DNA from: Bacteroidota bacterium
Lineage (GTDB): Bacteria; Bacteroidota; Ignavibacteria; Kryptoniales; JAKASW01
Length of the DNA stretch: 64,000 nt
Assembly (NCBI GenBank): GCA_023381615.1
Contig: JAMCQL010000047.1
Coordinates: forward strand, 24,657-88,656
Direction: 5' to 3'
Shown: positions 17,727 to 25,187 of the stretch, piece after piece
How the letters are laid out: every line of letters starts with the position of its first letter
Position numbering within the stretch: the first letter of the stretch is position 1
Position numbers and translations under genes: made by a program
Notes under the pieces: model-generated
What the model saw: the letters and a program-made list of their open reading frames with translations, nothing else
Database searches by the model: none
Told to the model about the DNA's origin: nothing

Positions 17727-18367
17727 CCGATGAACTCGGCAGCCTTGCTCGAGCCGTGATCGATGGCAAGCATTTGGATGCTGAAAGCTTAACCTTCCGC
17801 CTGTTAGAAGAAGGCATCGAAGCAAGAACAATTCTTGACGATGGACTGCTGCCTGGAATGGATGTAGTTGGACGGTGTTTCAGAGATAATCTAATTTTTC
17901 TTCCACAAGTGTTGGTCTCCGCGCGTGCCATGAAAGTCTCGATGAAAATCCTTGAACCGCTGCTTGCTAATGCGAAGATAAAGTCGAAGGGGAAAATTCT
18001 ATTTGGAACAGTCAAGGGTGACTTTCATGACATAGGAAAGAACATCGTCGAAATCATGCTTCAGGGAACGGGATATACTGTCATAGATATCGGCACCGAC
18101 TGCGATAAAAACAAATTCTTGCTCGGATTTGAACAACATAAGCCGGATGTTATTGGAATCTCAGCAATGCTGACCACGACGATGGTCTACATGAAAGTCG
18201 TGATTGATTATCTTCGTGAGAAAAAAGTGAGCGTTCCGATAATTGTCGGAGGCGCCCCACTCAATAAGAAGTTTTCCGAAGAAATTGGTGCGACTGGATA
18301 CGGAAAAAATGCGGCCGATGCTGTTGAGCTTGTGAAAAACATCTTGAAGGGTCAGGTGCAAAGATGA
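17717..18367 (+). CDS. Cobalamin-binding corrinoid protein (MtaC/MtvC-like)
   Basis: The product has 216 residues from the ATG at 17717, preceded by GAGGCAGTAG and overlapping the methyltransferase by 10 bases. The N-terminal helical cap (about 1-85) is the B12-binding-2 domain. The C-terminal Rossmann domain has GDFHDIGKNIV, the D-x-H-x-x-G motif whose His ligates cobalt, then SAMLTTTM and GGAP, as in MetH and MtaC. It serves as the methyl carrier between the UroD-type enzyme and the homocysteine methyltransferase encoded next. A longer frame begins upstream at 17654, but that start adds 21 residues unlike the family and lies deep in the preceding gene. Confidence 0.93.
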   Translation: MGITDELGSLARAVIDGKHLDAESLTFRLLEEGIEARTILDDGLLPGMDVVGRCFRDNLIFLPQVLVSARAMKVSMKILEPLLANAKIKSKGKILFGTVKGDFHDIGKNIVEIMLQGTGYTVIDIGTDCDKNKFLLGFEQHKPDVIGISAMLTTTMVYMKVVIDYLREKKVSVPIIVGGAPLNKKFSEEIGATGYGKNAADAVELVKNILKGQVQR

Positions 18368-19251
18368 ACACCATCGAAAAATTACTTAGATCCAAGCCGG
18401 TACTATTTGACGGTGCAACCGGAACCGAGCTGCAGAAGCGCGGACTTCCTGCAGGCGTAGCTCCTGAACTCTGGAATCTTGAAAAGCCGGAAGTAGTTGA
18501 AGAAGTCGCTCGTAATTATGTCAGAGCTGGAGCGTTTGTAATCGAAACGAATTCCTTCGGTGGAAATCGCAAAAGATTAGAAGCCGGAGGAATAGATAGA
18601 AAGATCAATGACGTCAATATCGGCGCTGTGAAAAGTGCGCTCAAAGCGGCGAACAAGGACGCGGTTGTTATCGGATCGATCGGTCCATTGGGAACCCTAA
18701 TTGAGCCGTTGGGTGAAACAAGCAGAGTCGGGGCGAAGGATCTCTTTCGTGAACAAACGGAAATTCTCCTTAAAACCGGTGTCCATGTGGTTCTAGTCGA
18801 AACGATGATTTCGCTTGATGAAGCTCTGCTGGCTCTCGCGGGCGCGAAGGAGGCGGGATGCGAAGAAGTTGGCGTAACAATGACCTTTGAAGTAAAGGCG
18901 AATGGCGTTCGCACTCCTTTTGGAGAGGATGTTGCGAAAGTTGCAGAAAGTCTCGAAAGAGCAGGAGCAAGTTTTATCGGCTCTAACTGTGGGAACGGTT
19001 TTGAGGAAATGCTGGTTGTCGCCAAAGAGATGAGGATATCCACAGGATTACCTTTGTTGATTCAACCTAATGCTGGACTTCCCGTTTATAATGGGAATGG
19101 AATATCGTATCCGGGAACGCCGGAACAGTTTACGGAATTTGTTGTGAAGGCGGTATCTATGGGAATTGACTTCGTAGGAGGCTGCTGCGGGACAACTCCT
19201 GCTCACATCGCGGCTGCTCACGGCTCTCTTGAACAATTGAGAGTAAAATGA
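18364..19251 (+). CDS. Homocysteine S-methyltransferase
   Basis: The product has 295 residues and resembles the N-terminal homocysteine-binding barrel of MetH. It begins with LFDGATGTELQKRGLP. The zinc cysteines are seen in SNCGNGFEE and in GGCCGTTPAHI near the C-terminus. No folate-binding, B12-binding or reactivation domain is attached. It overlaps the corrinoid gene by four bases (ATGA). With the corrinoid protein and the UroD-type methyltransferase it forms a three-part system that can transfer a methyl group via cobalamin to homocysteine, making methionine without methyltetrahydrofolate. The activation partner for oxidised cobalamin is not visible here. Confidence 0.92.
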   Translation: MNTIEKLLRSKPVLFDGATGTELQKRGLPAGVAPELWNLEKPEVVEEVARNYVRAGAFVIETNSFGGNRKRLEAGGIDRKINDVNIGAVKSALKAANKDAVVIGSIGPLGTLIEPLGETSRVGAKDLFREQTEILLKTGVHVVLVETMISLDEALLALAGAKEAGCEEVGVTMTFEVKANGVRTPFGEDVAKVAESLERAGASFIGSNCGNGFEEMLVVAKEMRISTGLPLLIQPNAGLPVYNGNGISYPGTPEQFTEFVVKAVSMGIDFVGGCCGTTPAHIAAAHGSLEQLRVK

Positions 19252-19310
19252 CGGGTACCAAGTCTGAAGAAAGAAAAAATCACAGATATTTTTGTCGATA
19301 GGTATTTTTA

Positions 19311-19961
19311 ATGGATGCACAAAATTACATACAAGAACTTCGTCGGGAGTATTCAGGCAGGCCTCTCGATGAAACGAAAATTGCCGGTGATCCCATCGAA
19401 CAGTTCAGCCTTTGGCTGGAAGACGCTTTACAGGCTTTGGTACCTGACCCACACGCCATGGTTGTCGCAACAGCTGATCGAAATGGGAAACCATCCGCCA
19501 GAGTTGTTCTTCTCCGCGGCTTTTCAAAAGACGGATTCGCGTTTTTCACGGATTATCGAAGCCGGAAGGGATCTGAGATTCTTGAAAATTCTCGTGTCGC
19601 CGCGGTTTTATTCTGGCACGAACTGGATAGACAAGTGCGCGTCGAAGGGACTGTCGAGAAGCTGAGCGCTTCAGATTCGGATAAATATTTTCAATCGAGG
19701 CCCAGGGAAAATCAGATTGCAGCCTGGGCTTCGGGTCAAAGTGGAGTCATCTCTACTCGAGCCGAATTAGACGAGCGCTTTGCGGAGTTTGAGAAGAGAT
19801 TTACGAATCAACCTGTGCCGAGGCCGGATAACTGGGGAGGATTTAGAATTAAGCCGGAGAGTGTCGAGTTCTGGCAGGGCAGGCCGAGCAGACTGCACGA
19901 CAGGATCCTTTACACTCTAAACAAGACCGGCTCGTGGGAGATTTGCCGCTTGGCGCCGTGA
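19311..19961 (+). CDS. pdxH: Pyridoxamine 5'-phosphate oxidase
   Basis: The 216-residue FMN enzyme oxidises pyridoxamine or pyridoxine 5'-phosphate to pyridoxal 5'-phosphate. Family features: AMVVATADRNGKPSARVVLL (FMN-binding sheet), FFTDYRSRKG, ALFWHELDRQVR-like VLFWHELDRQVRVEG, SRPRENQIAAWAS, and the C-terminal FWQGRPSRLHDR. The length is as expected (about 215). It lies 59 bases after the homocysteine methyltransferase gene and may be read from the same transcript. Its stop is 8 bases from the stop of the convergent SDR gene, leaving no room for a terminator between them. Confidence 0.97.
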   Translation: MDAQNYIQELRREYSGRPLDETKIAGDPIEQFSLWLEDALQALVPDPHAMVVATADRNGKPSARVVLLRGFSKDGFAFFTDYRSRKGSEILENSRVAAVLFWHELDRQVRVEGTVEKLSASDSDKYFQSRPRENQIAAWASGQSGVISTRAELDERFAEFEKRFTNQPVPRPDNWGGFRIKPESVEFWQGRPSRLHDRILYTLNKTGSWEICRLAP

Positions 19962-19969
19962 GAGTCGCA

Positions 19970-20890
19970 TTAGCTACTTTGCAGAATGTCTCTTAGCGCG
20001 TCCAGCAAATTTGTGAACTGAAATTTGAATTCCGATTCTTCCAATCTCTTTGGGAAGACGCGCTGACTTGTGAGGAGTAATTCATCTGCCATTTTGCCAA
20101 GTGCAAGTCTCAAGGCGAACGACGGTACAGGAAACCATGATGGACTTCTCAGCAATGTTCCCACGAGGATAGAAAGCCGTTCGAATGTTGCCGGCTCCGG
20201 AGATGAGAGATTGAAAACTCCCGAAAGATTTTGATGTTCAAGCAAAAACATTATAGATGCTATTTCATCATTGTAATGGATCCACGGCAGCCATTGATTC
20301 CCGCTTCCGAGCGTTCCGCCAAAATAGAATTTGAACGGAAGTAAAATCTTTGGTAATGCACCACCATCTTTGTTCAGCACAACTCCGGTTCTGATAACAA
20401 CTCTTCTAATGCCAAGTCTTTCAACTTCCAGTGTCGAGTCCTCCCACTGACGCGAGACGAGCGGCAGAAACCCCTCACCGGCTGAAGAAGTCTCATCAAT
20501 CACATCGTTCCCACGGTCGCCGTAAAACCCGACAGCCGATGCTTGGATCAAGACTTCCGGTTTTCGCGACAATTTCTTGAACGCATTAGCAATAGCTTTT
20601 CCTGATTCTACTCTGCTGTATAGTATCAAATCTTTTTGTTCCTTTGTCCAGCGCCGCGAGCTGATGTTTTCACCAACTAAATTCACCACCGCATCCGAGT
20701 TTTCGAGCAAGGGAACGATTTGTTCAACCGACTTAGCATCCCAACGGACAACTTTGATGTTATTTCCAAGTTTCAGTCTCGCTGTTCCCGGATTACGCGT
20801 CAGCGCTGTTACAGAATGTCCTTGGAAAGCAAGCTCCTTGCATAATCCGCTTCCAATAAAACCTGTCGCACCCGCAACTATAACTCGCAT
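19970..20890 (-). CDS. TIGR01777-type NAD-dependent epimerase (YfcH-like SDR)
   Basis: The start is the ATG at 20890, preceded on the minus strand by AAAGGAGAT at ideal spacing. An upstream ATG at 20944 would add 18 residues and has no such site. The 306-residue product begins MRVIVAGATGFIGSGLCKEL, a Rossmann G-x-x-G-x-x-G, and has AVVNLVGENISSRRWTKEQK and QASAVGFYGDRG, the hallmarks of the YfcH/TIGR01777 epimerase family, whose substrate is not known. The C-terminal DUF1731-like end (residues about 250-300, MADELLLTSQRVFPKRLEE) is present. Confidence 0.93.
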   Translation of the reverse strand: MRVIVAGATGFIGSGLCKELAFQGHSVTALTRNPGTARLKLGNNIKVVRWDAKSVEQIVPLLENSDAVVNLVGENISSRRWTKEQKDLILYSRVESGKAIANAFKKLSRKPEVLIQASAVGFYGDRGNDVIDETSSAGEGFLPLVSRQWEDSTLEVERLGIRRVVIRTGVVLNKDGGALPKILLPFKFYFGGTLGSGNQWLPWIHYNDEIASIMFLLEHQNLSGVFNLSSPEPATFERLSILVGTLLRSPSWFPVPSFALRLALGKMADELLLTSQRVFPKRLEESEFKFQFTNLLDALRDILQSS

Positions 20891-20955
20891 TTTATCTCCT
20901 TTGATGAAAGATAATGTATCAAACTCGATTTCTAATCTAAACAACTCAATTTGCG

Positions 20956-21078
20956 ATGGGTGTGCGACAAATTTGTAAAAAGCAATAGATTAACCACATA
21001 GGCACATTAGAAAACATAGATTTATTCGTTAATGTGCCCTATGTGCCTATGTGTTTTATATTTTTGTCGCAGACCCAT
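20956..21078. repeat. Nested long inverted-repeat element between divergent genes
   Basis: Outer arms: 20956-20971 (atgggtgtgcgacaaa) pairs with 21063-21078 (tttgtcgcagacccat), one mismatch in 16. Inner arms: cacataggcacat (20995-21007) pairs exactly with atgtgcctatgtg (21041-21053), with a second partial arm aatgtgcc at 21031-21038. The element of about 123 bp sits between the SDR gene and the CNNM gene. It looks like a small non-coding palindromic or MITE-like element. Any regulatory role is unproven. Confidence 0.7.
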
Positions 21079-21169
21079 TTGCGATGCGGTTGCTAAAGTG
21101 TACTTAGCGATATTTTTCTTCTCGAAAAGGATGGAAATTTCCCTTTTTTTTGACAATTTAGGATACAAA

Positions 21170-22426
21170 GTGGCTACGAAATTATTTATAATAATCGTTT
21201 TACTTCTGTTTGCTTTCATTTTGTCCGCGGCTGAGGTTGCGCTCTATACAATCACGAGTTCAAAGGAGCAAATGGAGGGGAAGGTCTTGTCTCGGCTCTT
21301 CAAAACGCCGCAGCTTTTGTTGTCAACAATACTTGTCTCTAATACGATAGCAGTTTTTCTGTTCACTCTTATTGGGGCTTCGCTTGCTGTTGAGCTCGCC
21401 GCAAAGTTTTCGATCAATAGGACTCTTGCTCTTGGTGTCGAAGTGGTGATTGTCTCCGCGCTGCTCATTCTCTTTGCCGATGCAGTTCCGAAAATTGTTG
21501 CTGCGCGCAATTCGAAGTTGGTTGTTAAACTTTGTCTGCCGCTTCTCGTTTTGTTGCTGATTATTGAAAGCCCTCTCGTATATCCGTTGAATGCATTCCT
21601 GTCAAGACTGACGGCGAAGAGAAAGAAAGCTGTCCTGACCATCGACAGCGAGGGACTAAAAACGCTTTCGAAAATTGCCGGCAGCGCGGGAGTGATCGAA
21701 GAACACGAAGCTGAACTGCTGAGAAAAATTTCCTTTCTGGGTGAAAAAAATGTTCGTGATACAATGACACCAAGAACAGAGATAACAAGCATTTCCATAG
21801 AGAGCAATTTTGAAAATGTTACGGAGGCATTCAAGAAGAGCGAACATTCGAGACTGCCTGTCTTTGCAGACACTCCGGACAATGTGGTAGGGATGCTGTA
21901 CGCACGGGATTTTTTGCCGCTTCTCAGGAAGAAAACAGCGCACAGGAAATTCAACGTGAATGCTTTGATGCAGAAACCCGTGTTTGTGCCGGAGACGCAG
22001 CCGTTGGAAAAACTTCTCGAAACTTTCAGGACAAACAAAAAACATATAGCAGTGGTTGTAGATGAGTTTGGCGGGTTGGCGGGGCTTGTTACCCTCTCTG
22101 ATGTGGTACGGGAAATTTTTGGAACGAGCGCCGAAATGCCGAGAGAAGGACAGCGTCTTACTAAACTTTCCGACGGAAGCTTTTTGGTCAAAGGGAATGC
22201 GCGGCTGGACGAGATCGCAGATGAAGTGGGCGGTTTTGCTTTTGATTTTGATGCTGGGGAAACGATCTCGTCGTTGTTGATTGCTCAACATGGATTGGTG
22301 CCGAGAGTGGGGAACAAAATTGATATCGGCAATTTTGAGTTTGAGGTCGAACAATCGACGCCGAAAGTGATTTTGCAAGTTAAACTTCGACAGTTATATT
22401 CTGGCTCGGTGGGAAAAAATGAGTGA
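21170..22426 (+). CDS. CNNM/CorC-family membrane protein (DUF21-CBS-CorC_HlyC)
   Basis: I chose the GTG at 21170 because AGGA lies six bases before it. An ATG at 21131 has its purine run touching the start codon, and earlier ATGs fall in the palindromic element. The 418-residue product begins VATKLFIIIVLLLFAFILSA, and a four-helix DUF21 domain follows (to about 145). Then come two CBS domains (RDTMTPRTEITSIS; VFVPETQPLEKLLETF and VVVDEFGGLAGLVTLSDVVR) and a C-terminal CorC_HlyC domain. Family members are linked to Mg2+/Co2+ transport or efflux. It overlaps aroK by 8 bases, heading an operon with aroK and aroB. Confidence 0.9.
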   Translation: MATKLFIIIVLLLFAFILSAAEVALYTITSSKEQMEGKVLSRLFKTPQLLLSTILVSNTIAVFLFTLIGASLAVELAAKFSINRTLALGVEVVIVSALLILFADAVPKIVAARNSKLVVKLCLPLLVLLLIIESPLVYPLNAFLSRLTAKRKKAVLTIDSEGLKTLSKIAGSAGVIEEHEAELLRKISFLGEKNVRDTMTPRTEITSISIESNFENVTEAFKKSEHSRLPVFADTPDNVVGMLYARDFLPLLRKKTAHRKFNVNALMQKPVFVPETQPLEKLLETFRTNKKHIAVVVDEFGGLAGLVTLSDVVREIFGTSAEMPREGQRLTKLSDGSFLVKGNARLDEIADEVGGFAFDFDAGETISSLLIAQHGLVPRVGNKIDIGNFEFEVEQSTPKVILQVKLRQLYSGSVGKNE

Positions 22427-22970
22427 ACCTAAGCACGTCATTTTTCTTGCAGGATTTATGGGCAGCGGCAAAAGTACGATTGGTCCCCGGTTAGCGCGTA
22501 CACTCGATTATGATTTCGTTGACATCGATGACCTGATCGAAGAAATCGAAGGCATCTCAATTTCAGAGGTTTTCAAAAAATTTGGCGAGCAACATTTCCG
22601 CAAAATCGAGAAACGCGTTCTAGGTGAGATATGCCGAAATAGCAAGAGCCTTGTCGTAGCGCTTGGCGGCGGAACGCTGACACATGAGGAGAATCGGCTG
22701 ATTGTCAAAAACGGCGGAACCTTAGTTTATTTGAAGGCCGAACCCCGAAATATCTTTGAGCGCGTCAGAAGTAAGCGAAATAGGCCGATGCTCCTTGCGC
22801 CCGACGGGAGCCCTTTGGGCGATAAAGAACTTCTTGAGAGAATTGAATCGCTCCTTCGCGAGCGTGAAAAACATTATATGGAAGCCAGCATTATCGTGAG
22901 CACGTCGGAACTAAGTATTGAGAGAAGCGTCGAAGAAATTGCACAAAAATTGCAGGGAAGAACTTCATGA
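22419..22970 (+). CDS. aroK: Shikimate kinase
   Basis: The 183-residue enzyme phosphorylates shikimate to shikimate 3-phosphate. Walker A is GFMGSGKSTIG near residue 12. DIDDLIEE carries the Asp pair that binds shikimate and Mg, FRKIEKR the substrate Arg, and ALGGGT the Walker B-like loop. The lid arginine is in RSKRNRPML. The length is typical. It overlaps both neighbours (8 bases with the CNNM gene, 4 with aroB), so the three genes are one transcription unit. Confidence 0.97.
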   Translation: MSEPKHVIFLAGFMGSGKSTIGPRLARTLDYDFVDIDDLIEEIEGISISEVFKKFGEQHFRKIEKRVLGEICRNSKSLVVALGGGTLTHEENRLIVKNGGTLVYLKAEPRNIFERVRSKRNRPMLLAPDGSPLGDKELLERIESLLREREKHYMEASIIVSTSELSIERSVEEIAQKLQGRTS

Positions 22971-24052
22971 AGGCTTTGAATTACCGTGTAAACTCGTCGC
23001 GAGTGCCGATCTACATTGTGGATTCTGATTCTACTTTGTTGGCACAGTTGCGAGGAGTTACGAAGGCTGCTGTTGTTGTCGATTCGCGAGTCGCAGAGCT
23101 GTACAAAAATCTGGTCTCGGAAATCGGCGGCGTGGACGGAACAGTTATTACGACTTTTCAAGCCAGAGAGGAAAACAAGAATCTGGACAAATTGGAAGGA
23201 TTATTGACATTTTTCTTCCAGAAAAACATACGGCGCGATTCCGTTCTATTTGCGATCGGGGGAGGAATAACCGGCGATTTATCTGGGTTCGCTGCCGCTG
23301 TCTTCCAGCGTGGAATCGATTATGTCCAAGTGCCTACAACTCTCCTCGCGATGGTAGATAGTTCAGTGGGAGGAAAAGTCGGAGTAAACCACAACTTTGG
23401 CAAGAACATGATCGGCGCTTTCCACCAGCCGAGTTCAATTATCATCAACACAAAATTCCTGGAGACACTTCCCAAAGAGGAACTCATTTGCGGTCTCGGA
23501 GAAATAACGAAATATGCCGTATTGAGTGGAGAACCGTTCTTTGATTTTTTAGAAAAGAATCACGTGAAGCTTCTCAACAAAGAAGAGAAGACTTTGCAGA
23601 GAATCATAAAGATGTCTGTCGAGACCAAGAAACGGTATGTTGAAAAAGACGTGAGAGAGTCAGGGATTAGAGCGCACCTCAACTTGGGACACACTGTTGG
23701 GCATGCGATCGAGGCTGCAACGAACTTCAACAAGTTTAAACACGGCGAAGCAGTGCTCATAGGACTCGTGGCTGAATCGCACATTGCTATGCACATGAAA
23801 CTCCTTCACCCATCCCATTTTGAACGTATCTTAAAAATAGTGAGACAGATCGCGCGACAAAGTAATGAGAAAGTCCCGCTCGAAGAAGTGTTAAATCGTC
23901 TTAATTATGACAAGAAAATAAAATCCGGGAAAGTGCGTTTCATTCTGCCGACAGGGATTGGGAGAGTCGTCATCCGCGACGATGTTTCGACAAAGAATGT
24001 TACCGACGCGATGAAATTTGTCGCGTCAGACGGTTTATTGTCAATCACTTGA
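22967..24052 (+). CDS. aroB: 3-dehydroquinate synthase
   Basis: The 361-residue NAD- and Zn-dependent enzyme converts DAHP to 3-dehydroquinate. Motifs: AIGGGITGDLSGFAAAVFQR (NAD-binding glycine loop), QVPTTLLAMVDSSVGGKVGV, GAFHQPSSIIINT, CGLGEITKYAVL, and the zinc-binding LGHTVGHAIE. The start ATG overlaps aroK by four bases. AroK-AroB adjacency is the common arrangement in bacteria. aroE is elsewhere in the window. Confidence 0.98.
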   Translation: MKALNYRVNSSRVPIYIVDSDSTLLAQLRGVTKAAVVVDSRVAELYKNLVSEIGGVDGTVITTFQAREENKNLDKLEGLLTFFFQKNIRRDSVLFAIGGGITGDLSGFAAAVFQRGIDYVQVPTTLLAMVDSSVGGKVGVNHNFGKNMIGAFHQPSSIIINTKFLETLPKEELICGLGEITKYAVLSGEPFFDFLEKNHVKLLNKEEKTLQRIIKMSVETKKRYVEKDVRESGIRAHLNLGHTVGHAIEAATNFNKFKHGEAVLIGLVAESHIAMHMKLLHPSHFERILKIVRQIARQSNEKVPLEEVLNRLNYDKKIKSGKVRFILPTGIGRVVIRDDVSTKNVTDAMKFVASDGLLSIT

Positions 24053-24123
24053 AAAGTGAATAAAGTTAAGAAGTATCTCAAACTGTGTTACATTAAAAAA
24101 TTATTCTCATTGGAGAAGAGTAA

Positions 24124-25119
24124 ATGACTACATATAAGCAGAGTGGCGTAAACATAGACGAAGCAGATAAACTCATCAAGAGGATCAAACCGCTTGCGAA
24201 GCAGACGTTCAACAAAAATGTTCTTTCGGAGATAGGATTCTTTGGCGGATTTTTTAACGGTAAATTTCCGGGTTATCGAAATCCCGTACTTGTTTCGAGC
24301 GTTGATGGAGTTGGGACGAAGGTCAAGGTCGCGATTGAAATGGGAAAACACGATACGATCGGACAAGATTTGGTGAATCACTGTGTGAACGATATCGGCG
24401 TCGGCGGAGCGAAGCCGCTTTTCTTTCTTGACTATTTTGCATGCGGCAAGCTGAACGCCGACATCGCCGAACAGGTTATCAAGGGTTTTTCCTTAGCTTG
24501 TAAGGAAAATGGTGTCGCGTTGATCGGCGGCGAGACGGCGGAGATGCCAGGAGTCTATTCGGAGAACGATTACGATTTGGCGGGAACAATTGTGGGAGTT
24601 GTCGACCGCGCCAAAATTATTAACGGCAGCAAAGTGAAGAAGGGCAATGTCCTTGTCGGCATCGCATCAACCGGGTTGCACACGAACGGTTACTCGCTTG
24701 CAAGAAAAACTCTGTTATCAAAGTATAGAGTTGACAGTTATGTTGATGAACTCGGCGAGACAGTTGGTGAAGCATTGCTCAGGACGCATAGATCTTATTT
24801 GCAGGTCATGGAGTATGCTGCGGAGAAGTTCTCGGTTCACGGCATGGTTCACATAACGGGCGGCGGCATAGAAGGGAACACGGTGCGTGTGATTCGTGAG
24901 CCGCGAAAATTCAAAGTGCTTTGGGGAAACTGGGAAGTGCCTCCGATTTTCGGATTGATACAATCGCTCGGCGGCGTTCCTGAGGCTGACATGAGGAAGA
25001 CTTTTAATTTGGGAGTCGGATTGATTTTGATTGTGTCCGCGAATGAAGTCGACAGGCTCATCTCCTATCTGAAGAAGAGAGGAGAAACATGTTTTATAGT
25101 CGGGGAAGTTACGGGATAA
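24124..25119 (+). CDS. purM: Phosphoribosylformylglycinamidine cyclo-ligase (AIR synthetase)
   Basis: The 331-residue enzyme makes aminoimidazole ribonucleotide with ATP in purine synthesis. Family segments are clear: VSSVDGVGTKVKVAIEMGKH, DLVNHCVNDIGVGGAKPLFF, ALIGGETAEMPG, DLAGTIVGVVDR, GIASTGLHTNGYSLAR, and MVHITGGGIEGN. It lies 72 bases after aroB, has GGAGAAGAG just before the ATG, and ends before the strong terminator at 25152. The length is slightly short of the usual 340-350 but all motifs are present. Confidence 0.98.
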   Translation: MTTYKQSGVNIDEADKLIKRIKPLAKQTFNKNVLSEIGFFGGFFNGKFPGYRNPVLVSSVDGVGTKVKVAIEMGKHDTIGQDLVNHCVNDIGVGGAKPLFFLDYFACGKLNADIAEQVIKGFSLACKENGVALIGGETAEMPGVYSENDYDLAGTIVGVVDRAKIINGSKVKKGNVLVGIASTGLHTNGYSLARKTLLSKYRVDSYVDELGETVGEALLRTHRSYLQVMEYAAEKFSVHGMVHITGGGIEGNTVRVIREPRKFKVLWGNWEVPPIFGLIQSLGGVPEADMRKTFNLGVGLILIVSANEVDRLISYLKKRGETCFIVGEVTG

Positions 25120-25151
25120 AATCCCGAGTTTCATTTTTTCTCTAAAATGAA

Positions 25152-25181
25152 GAAGCCCTCTTTCGAGGGCTTCTGTTTTTT
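25152..25181 (+). terminator. Terminator after purM
   Basis: gaagccctc (25152-25160) and gagggcttc (25165-25173) form a perfect 9-bp stem with a tttc loop. It is followed on the plus strand by TGTTTTTT. The minus-strand side has a weaker T-rich tail (CTTCATTTTAGAG), so it may also stop transcription of the convergent M13 peptidase gene, though that peptidase stop lies only 7 bases away. Confidence 0.9.
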
Positions 25182-25187
25182 ACCTTT

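Noticed and set aside
21032..21169. Longer N-terminus for the CNNM protein
   Set aside because: The upstream part lies in the nested palindromic element. The GTG at 21170 has the best-placed ribosome site.
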